A DNA stretch of 64,000 bases, taken from Nemophila menziesii (lineage: Eukaryota; Streptophyta; Magnoliopsida; Boraginales; Hydrophyllaceae). The translations under genes were made by a program, and so were the position numbers. The stretch covers positions 5,345,860-5,409,859 of the forward strand of contig JARWIR010000023.1 in assembly GCA_029959085.1 (NCBI GenBank). The letters run 5' to 3'. The notes under the pieces are model-generated. The model searched no databases. It was given only the letters and a program-made list of their open reading frames with translations, and had not been told where the DNA came from. Within the stretch, counting starts at the first letter, position 1. Every line of letters begins with the position of its first letter. Of the stretch, positions 54,584 through 64,000 are shown one piece after another.

Positions 54584-55962
54584 CCCACAAACTCATCATA
54601 TTAGTACTAGTCATGGGTTACAGTATTTAAAACATATAAACCATTATGTACATACCTTATTCCCACAAACTCATCATTTTTTCTAATGATTATTTCCCCC
54701 CCTTGAAAACTAGTTTTAGTCCCACTTTATTAAGAAGAGCTCCGGAAACCAAGTTTCTACAGAGCGAGGGGACGAAGAGAAAATCGTTTAACTCAAGGAT
54801 CTTACAAGAAGTGAGTTTGAGGGTAACCTGTCCTTTTCCGAGGACTGTAGCAGTGTATGAGTCTCCCATGTACACGCATTCACCATTGGTTTCTTCCTTG
54901 AACTTTCTGAACAAGGCTTTGTTTGCACAAAAGTGTCGTGAGGCCCCAGTGTCAAGGATCCACTCGCTTTTGTTTTCCACCAAGTAAACCCCAACCATTA
55001 CCGCGACGATTATCTCTTCGAATTCTGTTAGGTTCGCATCAGGTTTGGGATTAGGATTAAATCTAAGATTACATTCAAAAGCTCTATGTCCATATTTACC
55101 ACAACAATAACAAGAACCCTTAGGTTTCTGAATCTTACCAGAAGTTTTAAACCTTCCATTTTGTTTGTTGGAGTTGTTGCGGTTCTTATTCCCCCCGGAT
55201 TTGAAATTGTTAGCGCCTTGCTGTTTTCCATTATTTTCGAACATGTCCTTGTTACCATGCCCAGAACTTTTGACAAGGTTAGCCTTCGAGGATGAGGAGG
55301 GAAAGAAAGAGACTTATCCTTGAGTCGATTGGATTCTTCGACTTGCATGTGGCTGATGAATTCTTAGAGGGTTAGTTCCTTCTTTTTGTGTTTGAGGTGC
55401 GTATGCTATTCACTCCATGATGGGGGAAATTTCTCAAGCAAGATGTTGGCTTGGAAAACTTCATGCATCTTCATGCCTTCGGTGATTACCTCCGCAGATA
55501 GGTTTTCATACACATGAAGTTGTTCAATTATAGGTTTCTGATCATTAAGGTTAAAGTTATACCAGTTACCTGTGACGTATTTATTTTTGCCAGAGTCATC
55601 ATCCCCATACTTCTTCTCAAGAGTTTCCCATATGACCCTCGCCGGTTTTTCGTTGGCAAGAAGATCAAAAATGGGATTCGAGACATTGTTCAACATCTAG
55701 CCCCAAGCCATGGTATTAGTTCTTTTGAACTTGGCTTCGAGGGAGAGATGTTTAGCCTGTTCTTGTTCAGTAGGAGCTCCATTGTCCACCATAAGTGGAG
55801 GAGCCTCGACTATAGCAAAGTCGAGATATACTGCTTAAGACAGATCATAATCTTTTTTGTCCAACGCTTGTAATTGGAACCATTAAGGGGCTCCAACTTA
55901 TTCACGTCGGGAAAGGCTTTTGCATTCAAGGATGAAGCAACTGGCGAAATTGGAAATTCCAT
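54584..55962 (-). pseudogene. Copia1: Ty1/copia gag-protease and pre-integrase fragment (minus strand)
   Basis: On the minus strand ATG at 55962 (MEFPISPVASSLNAKAF, DVNKLEPLNGSNYKRW) starts copia-type gag. The UBN2-like domain follows (WETLEKKYGDD, VYENLSAEVITEGMKMHEVF, ANILLEKFPPSW), then the zinc knuckle CYCCGKYGHRAFEC and protease WILDTGASRHFCAN. After a frameshift in a G run near 54700 the GAG-pre-integrase segment appears (RKNDEFVG, HNGLYVLNT). The element is cut at 54584 by the family-a LTR. Several frameshifts lie in gag. RT and integrase are not present. Confidence 0.88.
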
Positions 55963-56300
55963 TTCTAAAAAAACCGTGATAAAGAATAATATCTTTTTAA
56001 ATTGTTGGAAAAATTGAAATCACTGGTTTTAAGACAAACAGAAATGGAAAACCAAAAGAAATATTTCGATGTAAAGTAAGTCTAGTCTATTATAGTAATG
56101 ATATAAGCAATACGAAACACTAGTCATTACATTAATGAAATATTAAACATGAAACAAAAACACTTACACGGAATCAGAAAGAACAACACACGAAATAAAG
56201 TTGTTAAAAAGATATTCCGGCATACCGGTTATCTCTAACGAGATTACTACAGAAGTTTTAGAGAGAGTCTCAATAAATGGTCTTTAATGACTCATTATTG
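55963..56300 (-). other. Probable Copia1 leader; boundary unclear
   Basis: AT-rich sequence upstream of the Copia1 start. I cannot find a Met-initiator-type primer-binding site or an LTR end, so the 5' LTR is lost or not recognised. Confidence 0.3.
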
Positions 56301-57429
56301 CTGACGTTATAGATTTACATATGTTACAATTCCAGCCATGAACCTGGAGGCTTTGATGACCCTTTATTCATTCCCGTTTTGACCAAGGTTCGTATCAGCT
56401 GAGTCTTGATTGAGGAATATTCTGGTATAATGTGTCTTCAATGGCTAAACGTTTGAATTGCCAACGAAACCTATAAGTAGTAGCCATTTTCCACCATAAT
56501 CATTTCAGAAAATTTTATTCAATTTTCATTTTTGACTCCCCAACTTCCCCACGAGCTCACGCCCATGCCGGGGCGGGCGGTGGTGGTGCGCACGTATGGG
56601 GCTTTGCCAATTCTCTTTTGAGTTTCATAGTATTTAGTTCTTTCGGAAATAATAGATGGGTAAGTTAATTAAACAAATTTTTTTTCATCTTTTCTACTAT
56701 GTGGGACATTTCATGGATAAAAACGTTACTTTTCCAATTCTCCAAATGAATAGAAAATGATAGACATGTTTAATACTTTAATTTAAATTTTTTTTATTTC
56801 TTCAAAAAAAAATATGATCGAATTTATAATAATAATTAATCTAAACAATTGATCTAAATCTCAATAGTAAACATATAGTACGGAAACCTTTAATGAATTT
56901 TTCTCTTTTGCAAAACATAGGAATGTTGTATAATGCAATTAACTAAAAAAAAAAAGAAAAAAACTGAAAGGCTTTCGCGGACCACCCCCAATAAAGTTCC
57001 TCGTTTGTCTCGTCGCTATCACACATTATAGTTTGGTATTGCGTTCCTCTATTATCACGCACCATAACAACTTCACTAATGATTAGATTACTCGTTAATT
57101 TGTACTTACGGTAGATATTATTTATTTGTTGTAAAGTTCACTTGAAGCCTGAATAATAATTAAACTAGTAATGGATACATCATATGCACTTTTTCGGAAA
57201 ATAATAACATTATTCTAACTCCGCATTTGAATAAATAGTTTATAGAACTTCCTTTTCGTACAAAAACGTGAGAAAGGATTCAATTTTATTTTTTATTTCT
57301 CAAAAGTAAAATATATAATTAGAAAAGAAAAACACAATTTAATAGATTCCAATTCAGTTATTCTTTACTCCAAGAGAATTAATTAAACTAGAAAGCCGAA
57401 TGCAAGTTCAATTAAATTCTCATAGATGA
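56301..57429. other. Unassigned DNA
   Basis: About 1.1 kb with no coding resemblance on either strand. It has a short GC-rich patch at about 56545-56605 (cccatgccggggcgggcggtgg) in otherwise AT-rich sequence. It may be the original host DNA between elements. Confidence 0.35.
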
Positions 57430-58224
57430 AGAAACAGTTTTCAGGAGTATTATGAGCAGTTATTCGGAGAGAGAAACACATACGATATGGAAGAAGCAAC
57501 GGGAGTTATAAGAAGCAAAGTCACAAGTGAGATGAATGAAGACCTGACGAGAATACCGGATTTGGAAGAAGTGAAGAAAGCGGTATTTGACATGTCACCT
57601 TCAAAGGCACCAGGACCGGATGGTTTAAATGACAAATTTTACCAGGATTATTGGCATATTATACATACCGATGTCCTACTTATGGTTCAGGATTTCTTTA
57701 TGAATAACATATCTTTCGATAAATTAAATGAGACATTGGTAACCCTAATACCTAAAGGGGAAACCCAAGAGGGTGTTGGGGATTACCGTCCGATATCTTG
57801 TGTTAATTTTGGATATAAGATAATTGCTAAGATAATGGCTAATAGACTACAAGATATTATGGACATCATTGTGTCTCCGACTCAATCAGCTTTCATCAAG
57901 AATAGAGCAATACAAGACAACATCTTGATAGCTCAGGAGATCTCTTTTTTCATGAAACGAAAGCGAAAGAACCCTAAACCAATGGCAGCAGTGAAACTAG
58001 ACATGGCGAAGGCATATGACCGGGTACGCTGGGATTTTCTTCTTTTAGTACTACGAAAATTAGGTTTTTGTGATAAATGGATTTGTTTGGTCGCGAATTG
58101 TATATCATATGTTACGTTTCAGCTTAATTTTAATGATGAGCGATTACGTAAATTTAAGACAATCTCGAACCTGGTCTTAGGCCAGCCTGATAGAGGGACG
58201 CGATTTGATAAAGAAATATGGTAG
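57430..58224 (+). pseudogene. LINE3 ORF2, reverse transcriptase N-terminal half
   Basis: Open reading continues upstream of the Met at 57487 (SFQEYYEQLFGERNTYD), so 57487 is not the true start; the element is 5' truncated near 57430. RT motifs: EEVKKAVFDMSPSKAPGPDG, ETLVTLIPKGETQEGVGDYR, NRLQDIMDIIVSPTQSAFIK, VKLDMAKAYDRVRWDF. At about 58165 the sequence passes from the GLRQGDPLSP region (only GLR.. left) to a point several hundred residues further on, so the catalytic Asp-Asp box is deleted. LINE1 at 24091-24450 is the same family. Confidence 0.88.
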
Positions 58225-59550
58225 GTATCAAATATACAATGGAGAAAATATTAATATTTGGACAGATAACTGGCTAGATACAACATGGAAATTAGAAAAA
58301 CCGACGCACTGCCAGATATACAGAGTGAAGGATCTTTTGAAACAAGATACGGCAGAATGGGATATAGAAATGCTAGACGAGATATTTCCAGTACCGGTTA
58401 TACCTATTATCTTAAGGGCAAAGGCTTGTGGAGGAGATGCTCAAGATCAATTAATATGGCCTTATACCTCAAGCGGAGAATATGCAACAAAATCGGGCTA
58501 TAAGGTGATTACTGAGGAAGGATTAGGGAGACACCAGGACAATCTGATACAGTTCAAATAGAGAGCAAGTTATGGACTATTGTTTGGCATTCAAATCTTC
58601 CAACAAAGATCAGAATTTTTACATGGAAGGCTTGTAATAATGCTATACCAACAGGTCGAAACTTGGTCAAGCGCCATTGCGAGGTGGAGGAAGAGTGCAT
58701 ATGGTGTAAAGCGGAACAGGAAACGGTGGAACACTTACTACTATCATGTAATATAGCAAAGCTTGTTTGGGTTGGATCAACACTTCAAATTTGCATCGGA
58801 CAAAAGGTTGAGCATTTAGGAGAATGGGTAATAGCGATTATAGAGACTTATGCTAGTGGAGGATGGAGACGGGAGGTGGTTATATCGTATGTGTTGGTGT
58901 TGATCTGGAACATATGGAAGTAAAAAATGAGGAATCGCCATCAAAATTATACAATACACACTGATGACATCATTAGATCAACCAACAAACATATGGAAGA
59001 ATGGTTTGGTAGAGATTGGACGGCAAGTCAAGCACCATCAATTCATACTACGGAAACAGGAGAAAACATTGATACCGATCTAAGTTACGATACGCAGATA
59101 ACATATATATGCGATACGTCATTTGAGGCGCCACACTGTCCAACTGGAGTTGGAGTAGTACAAATAGTAAAGGAAACGGGTTACAGGAAAGATCACTCAG
59201 AAACTACTATGTGTAATACAAGTTTAGAAGGGGAGGCTCAAGCAGTAATTGTCGCATTGAAAAGAGCAATTCAAGAAAAGAACGAGGGGATCATGATCTT
59301 CTCGGATAACCTCGACTTGGTTCAGGGTATTCAGCAGGTGTCGGCTGCTAATTGGAAGCTTCGACCGTGGATTCGGCAGATCAAAAGACTGGCAGCAATG
59401 GTAGCCCCAGTCTTTGTCAAGCACATCCCAAGGAAATTCAACGGTCGTGCGGATAATTTAGCAAAACAAGCCAGGCACAGGGCACAGCAAGAACGAGGAA
59501 ACAATTTCGAGTTATTAACATCTCGATTTTCTCGACTAGGGATCGGGTAA
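58170..59550 (+). pseudogene. LINE3 ORF2, zinc-binding and RNase H domains
   Basis: Restarts with DLIKKYGRYQIYNGENINIW, TDNWL, then LIWPYTSSGEYATKSGYKV. A stop at 58559-58561 and a frameshift lead to KIRIFTWKACNNAIPT and the zinc-binding CIWCKAEQETVEHLLLSC. A stop at 58921-58923 (WNIWK*) precedes the RNase H: ICDTSFEAP, EGEAQAVIVALKRA, MIFSDNLDLVQGI, HIPRKFNGRADNLAKQA, where D, E, D and D are all present. It ends FSRLGIG at TAA 59548-59550. This is the best-kept LINE end here. RNase H helps second-strand synthesis in plant L1 elements. Confidence 0.88.
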
Positions 59551-59603
59551 TAGATATTAGAATGGTTAGGTCTTGAAATGTATTAAATGCCAAAAAAAAA
59601 AAA
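59551..59603 (+). other. LINE3 3' UTR and poly(A) tail
   Basis: Short 3' UTR (tagatattagaatggttagg) ending in about 12 A at 59592-59603. It fixes the 3' end of the LINE. Confidence 0.85.
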
Positions 59604-59737
59604 TTAATTTCACGCACATGGAATGCTAAAGGCCATTTGGTTTCTTATTAAATTTCCCAATAAAAAGATAACATTTTATAATGTTGTTTCTCTTATATCT
59701 TTTTTTTTTGACAATCCACATTAAAAATATTAATATA

Positions 59738-60032
59738 CTCCCTCCGTCCCAAAAATAATGTCCACATTACTAAATATGGTGTCCCAAAAATAATGTCCAC
59801 TTACCATTTCAAGACAATTTTTTCTACTTTTTTCCTTTATTACCCCTACTTTTCTTTTAATTTAAAATTATTTGAATTATTATTTTTTACTTGATTGCAT
59901 TTTCCTAGGCATAGGAATAGGTGTGCATTATGACATTTATTAGGGGTATTTTTGTACATATAGGGTGCAATAATGACATTTCTTAATCTGTGTGAAAATG
60001 CTAAGTGGACATTATTTTTGGGACGGAGGGAG
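59738..60032. mobile_element. Stowaway-type MITE
   Basis: 295 bp with terminal inverted repeats CTCCCTCCGTCCCAAAAATA and its complement, at least 27 bp long, flanked by TA on both sides (59736-59737 and 60033-60034). No coding capacity; such elements are moved by Tc1/mariner transposases. The second copy of the surrounding duplication (junction at 60540-60541) has no MITE and a single TA, so it is the empty site. Confidence 0.96.
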
Positions 60033-60074
60033 TATGAGAATTTGACTACACTCCACATACGAAAACATCACCCC

Positions 60075-60350
60075 GAAAAGAACGAGGGGATCATGATCTT
60101 CTCGGATAACCTCGACTTGGTTCAGGGTATTCAGCAGGTGTCGGCTGCTAATTGGAAGCTTCGACCGTGGATTCGGCAGATCAAAAGACTGGCAGCAATG
60201 GTAGCCCCAGTCTTTGTCAAGCACATCCCAAGGAAATTCAACGGTCGTGCGGATAATTTAGCAAAACAAGCCACGCACAGGACGCAGCAAGAACGAGGAA
60301 ACAATTTCGAGTTATTAACATCTCGATTTTCTCGACTAGGGATCGGGTAA
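60075..60350 (+). pseudogene. Duplicated LINE3 RNase H C-terminal fragment
   Basis: Second copy of the last 91 residues of LINE3 ORF2 (from KNEGIMIFSDNL to FSRLGIG). The upstream Met at 59973 lies partly in the MITE and is not a real start. No promoter; it exists because of the tandem duplication. Confidence 0.9.
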
Positions 60351-60576
60351 TAGATATTAGAATGGTTAGGTCTTGAAATGTATTAAATGCCAAAAAAAAA
60401 AAAAATTAATTTCACGCACATGGAATGCTAAAGGCCATTTGGTTTCTTACTAAATTTCCCAATAAAAAGATAACATTTTATAATGTTGTTTCTCTTATAT
60501 CTTTTTTTTTTGGACAATCCACATTAAAAATATTAATATATGAGAATTTGACTACACTCCACATACGAAAACATCA

Positions 60577-60608
60577 CCCCCCCCCCCCCCCCCCCCCCCC
60601 CTCCCCCC
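60577..60608. repeat. Poly-C tract
   Basis: 25 consecutive C, one T, then six C, at the right end of the tandem duplication. The left copy has only four C at this point (60071-60074). Confidence 0.9.
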
Positions 60609-61118
60609 TATACGAGAGCAATTCCTTTCTTCTCTTTAAATTATTTTTTGACTGTTTTTGAAAAGATTTTATTTTGTTATTTCTGAATGTACACATATGA
60701 CATATACAATAATAATACCTTAAGGAGTAACATATAATAAATAGGTGGAATTTTTTTTAACAGAATGATAAAGTCTATTATAATTACAACTGTTTTGCTT
60801 TGTTTTCATTTTCGCTTCATGTATTTCAAATTAGTAGAAAGTTTTTATACAAACATTATCTTTAAATAAAATTTGTGATTATTGTTAAAAGACCAGGGCT
60901 CTATTTTTCAGCTATGTAAACACGATTTTTGAAACCACTAGCTTGTAATAGTTGCTCACTATCATGTTGTTGTTTCATCCTTGAACATAGAAGTATTTTC
61001 CAACATGTCATAATTGAAACCATTGAATGGTTTCAATTACAAATGTTGGACACAAAAACTCTTGATTTGTCTTGAAAAAACTTGATTTTGAATATGTTGT
61101 GTTCATGAACCCTCTTCC
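60609..61118. other. Unassigned AT-rich DNA; possible Copia2 leader
   Basis: No coding resemblance. It contains a long hairpin at 60999-61050. The last part may be the leader of the copia remnant that follows. Confidence 0.4.
60999..61050. repeat. 52-bp imperfect palindrome
   Basis: TCCAACAT (60999-61006) pairs with ATGTTGGA (61043-61050), and AATTGAAACCA (61012-61022) with TGGTTTCAATT (61028-61038), around a 5-base loop. No repeat copy elsewhere in the window was noticed. Confidence 0.8.
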
Positions 61119-62699
61119 ATGGATACCCTAACTAAAATTGTAAGAAATTGAAAGGCACCACTCTCCCGAGACCAAGTTCAAGAAGAGAAACTTTGAGACT
61201 AACATATTATTGTTGAACAACATGGAAACCCCCCATCTTTGACTTGCTTGCAAAGGAAAATCGGAGGAAGTAATTTGTGAGACCCTTTAAAAGAGGTATT
61301 GAGTAGATTATTTCATGGAGAATAAATACTTGACAAGCAATTGGCTAATTTCATGCTAACGGACCAGAAGACTATCACACAACAACTCCACAAGTACGAG
61401 AATCTATGTGTAGAAGTCGTCGCTTTAGGCATGAAGTTGTGTGAAATTCTCCAAGCTAATGTAATTTTTTAGAACTTCATACCATCATAGAGTGATTACC
61501 GAAACCACCTCAAACACAAGAAAAAGAGATTTATCCTTCAAGAGTTGATCAACCACATGCAAGTTGAAGAGGCACCCCACCTCAAAGATAAGTCTCTATC
61601 TTTTCACGGTAACACTTTGAAGGATAATCTAGTTGAAATTTATGGTCATGCAAATTAAGACAGGGTTGAGGGTAGGGAAAATATCAAGAGTCAAATAAGA
61701 ATATGCCTAGTAGAAATAGGAAGAAAGGCCTACAATTGTACGTCCAAACAAGGAGGGAGGTTTCAAGCCCATCGGTATGATTCGGATACCCAAATGCTCG
61801 TGCTACTATTGTACGAAACAAAATAATAAGGTATACTCATGTGATCTGAGGAAGGATCAAGCCCCAAAACCTGTTTCCAGCCTGAATGAGACCGATGTGG
61901 TAATTTCTAATGTGATGGTTGTGGCAAACCTGGTGGAGGACAAGAGTGAATAGACCATCGACACTGGAGCATGTTCATGAAGTTCAGGGAAGCGATTGAA
62001 AGAGAATGTGCCTACATTGGAAATTAATTACTACCGACATCTTTGGAAAGATAAATGTTCTTCGTAAACTAACTTTTGGAATTTTTTTAGCTTTATATAA
62101 TGTTCTCTGGGTCCCTTCTTTGTATAACCTTGGTCTCCCGGGCTCTTCTCAACAAAGGGTGTCTAAAACTTTGTTAGGGTGGGATAATAGTTATAACAAA
62201 TATTGATGAATTTGTTGTGAAAGGGCAATTAACGGGAGGCTCTATGTATTGAACACCAAACTGCTATGAATGAGAATAAATCAACTTCTCTTTATTTTGT
62301 TGAGTATGTGGATATGTGTCATGGTTGGCAAGGACGCCCAAGTGTTTCCTCTATTAAAAGGTTTAAATCACTCAGACTAATACTTGTTGACATCATTTAT
62401 GATTTTTGTTCAACAGAATATATGTTCAGAATCCAAACATACAGAACTATCTTTTAAATACGTAACCATTAGAAAGACTAAATTGATAGTACTAGTACAC
62501 TTTGACTTAGATGACTCTAAAAATACCCTTGTTGATGATCTAAGAGATATTAGATAACCTTTGTATATGACTACTCTAGGTACATTAAAGTCTACCTCCT
62601 GATTGAACATAAAAATCATCCTTCCACCAGCCTTCAGACCATGATTGGCTAGATAATAGAAACATACTCAGAACAAAATGGAGATAACCATAAGTGTAT
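61119..62699 (+). pseudogene. Copia2: decayed Ty1/copia gag-protease-integrase start
   Basis: A plus-strand relative of Copia1. Matches in several frames: LHKYENLCVEVVALGMKLCE (UBN2-like gag), LQELINHMQVEEA with HLKDKSLSF (shared with Copia1 upstream of its knuckle), CSCYYCTKQNNKVYSCD (remnant of the zinc knuckle), VEDKSE*TIDTGAC (protease, DTGA kept), LLCITLVSRALLNKG, ITNIDEFVV, then CHGWQGRPSVSSIKRFKSL (GAG-pre-integrase, LWHxRLGH type) and LVHFDLDDSKNT, an integrase-like start. Very many stops. Interrupted at 62700 by an LTR. Confidence 0.72.
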
Positions 62700-64000
62700 T
62701 GATGTCTCACTTTTTGTGAGGTATAAATCCAACGAGACATTATTTTGGGAGTTTATTGGGCCTAAGTGGGGAATTCTTCCCTGTTATTTGTTATATTGCA
62801 CTTTTACTCCTTGTTTTGGATATAATACTGTTTATAGATATTTTGTGCCTTAATTGTGTGTGAAGTGTGTAGAATTTAGATACATGCTTGATACAAGGGT
62901 TCAAGATGAGGATAAGAAGTCAAAGAGTCAAGAGAAACCCCAAGTCAAAGCGGAAATTGAGCTTAGTGCCACTTGGGAAGTTGGAGCGTTTACCAGAGAA
63001 ACCTTACACCTTAGTATTTAAGTCACTATGACTATTTGGTGAGAGCTTTGAACCTTATTCCTTTTAATTTAGAAAGATCTTGAAGTCAGGGTCGCGTGGC
63101 AAGTGACGAAAGTCCCTTCAAAGATAATATGAAGAAGTTATGCTAGTTCCATCCACCGTTATTTGAACTAGAAATCTGGTTAACTAAAACGGGTTGGGCC
63201 CCTTCCAAACCTAATCTCTTTAACCTAAAGAGGGCCAAACATTTTAGAAGCTATATAAGCTTATTTTTCAGCCACATATCAATACGCAACATATCTTATC
63301 CAAAATAGGAGCAACTTAGAAGGGGAGAATGCCAAAACAAATGGAAGAGGAAGAACAAATGTTTGTCTACGAACCTTTCCATTCTACCTCAACCATTAAC
63401 CATCTCCTTCCGTCATCAACAGTAAGTCAATTTTATTTCCAGTTTTAAACATGAATTTGTTCTTAGTATTAATTAGTTTATCTTTATTTAGTTTTAATTA
63501 ATTTATCTTTATTTAGTTTTAATTTGATTATTTGTTAAAATTTAATTGCTTGAGGATGCTTTCGTAATAAATTTTTTTTAGATTTTTGATTATGTTATCG
63601 AATTTGGATATTTATTGATATTTAATTAAGTTGGTTTATATTATATTATTCATCCATTGTTTATGTATTTTCGATAAATACTCATGTGCTCAGGCCAAGT
63701 AGCAGGAGTTGTCGTAATTAGGCTAACATCTTGATGAGGGGCCTTAATTGTAGAACTAGTATCTAGCGCCTAGTGCCTTGTACTAGTGGGTTCTTGCACG
63801 CTAGGTAGTCAATATGGTTAGGGGAACTAATCCTACCCAAAAACTGCGAGGTATATAAGGTAGAGAGCCAAGATCGCCCGAGAGGGGACTTAGATGTATT
63901 TGAATCCCAGCTAATGTTAACACAACCACTTTCCCTTATGAATAGCAAAGCCAATTAGCGACACAACGTATTACTAGCAAATCATCAAGCACATATATCA
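62700..64000 (+). repeat. LTR of family e, running off the window
   Basis: Starts TGATGTCTCAC in Copia2, with the terminal repeat partner GAGACATTA near 62734-62742, and aligns with 48012-49310. No polypurine tract precedes it, so it is a 5' LTR or a solo LTR. TGTAT (62695-62699) is the predicted target duplication to find beyond the window. Confidence 0.85.

Larger units (their letters stand above)
59275..60580 (+). repeat. Tandem duplication of LINE3 3' end, unit about 503 bp
   Basis: GAAAAGAACGAGGGGATCAT starts both copies (59275 and 60075). Each runs through the RNase H end, UTR, poly(A), about 130 bp of flank and TGAGAATTTG...CATCACCCC. The left copy is longer only because of the MITE. 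Differences are few (tail length 12 versus 13-14 A and a handful of substitutions), so the duplication is young. Confidence 0.95.

Noticed and set aside
56545..56605. GC-rich patch as a promoter or CpG island of a host gene
   Set aside because: Only about 60 bp long, with no coding sequence on either side.

Overview
The window looks like repeat-dense nuclear DNA of a flowering plant, probably pericentromeric or other heterochromatin. It is AT-rich, and every recognisable coding segment belongs to a transposable element. These are Ty3/gypsy elements of Athila type, two Ty1/copia remnants, three L1-like LINEs and one Stowaway-type MITE. I see no host gene, tRNA or rRNA gene. The species cannot be named from this alone.

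Layout, left to right. 1-3476 is the 3' half of an Athila-like element (A1). 3561-20980 is an old Athila-like element (B1) split by a complete younger one (C1, 7162-16671, 5-bp duplication ACCAC). 20981-45334 is one LINE (LINE1) on the + strand. It is broken by a minus-strand solo LTR (22122-23686, duplication GAGCT) and by an 18.9-kb composite of two family-d Athila elements: F1, plus strand, gag-protease only, and E1, minus strand, with full pol. 45594-48011 is a minus-strand LINE (LINE2) split by a solo LTR (45963-47491, duplication CCTTA). 48012-52302 is a decayed Athila element (G1), cut off by a chimeric LTR (52303-54583). That is followed by a minus-strand copia remnant (54584-55962), about 1.4 kb of unassigned DNA, a 5'-truncated LINE (LINE3, 57430-59602) whose 3' end is tandemly duplicated around a MITE, a second copia remnant (61119-62699), and an LTR running off the right edge.

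How the parts work together. E1 carries gag, protease, RT, RNase H and integrase. B1, C1 and F1 instead join gag-protease directly to the C-terminal tail of integrase, and G1 shows the start of the same tail. They then carry a separate 3' ORF (ORF3). They look like non-autonomous relatives that would depend on an E1-type helper; E1 and F1 share LTR family and primer-binding site. All sites are inactivated by stops, frameshifts or deletions.

The most unusual signals are non-coding and shared by the families despite strong sequence divergence: a hairpin / polypurine tract / hairpin cassette at the 3' LTR boundary, with stem changes that preserve pairing; the same polypurine motif repeated four times along the 3' half; family-specific palindrome clusters between pol and ORF3; and a complementary 9-mer pair about 160 nt apart in the 3' non-coding region. 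The E1/F1 composite is best explained by one inversion of about 8.9 kb inside a tandem array that shared a middle LTR.
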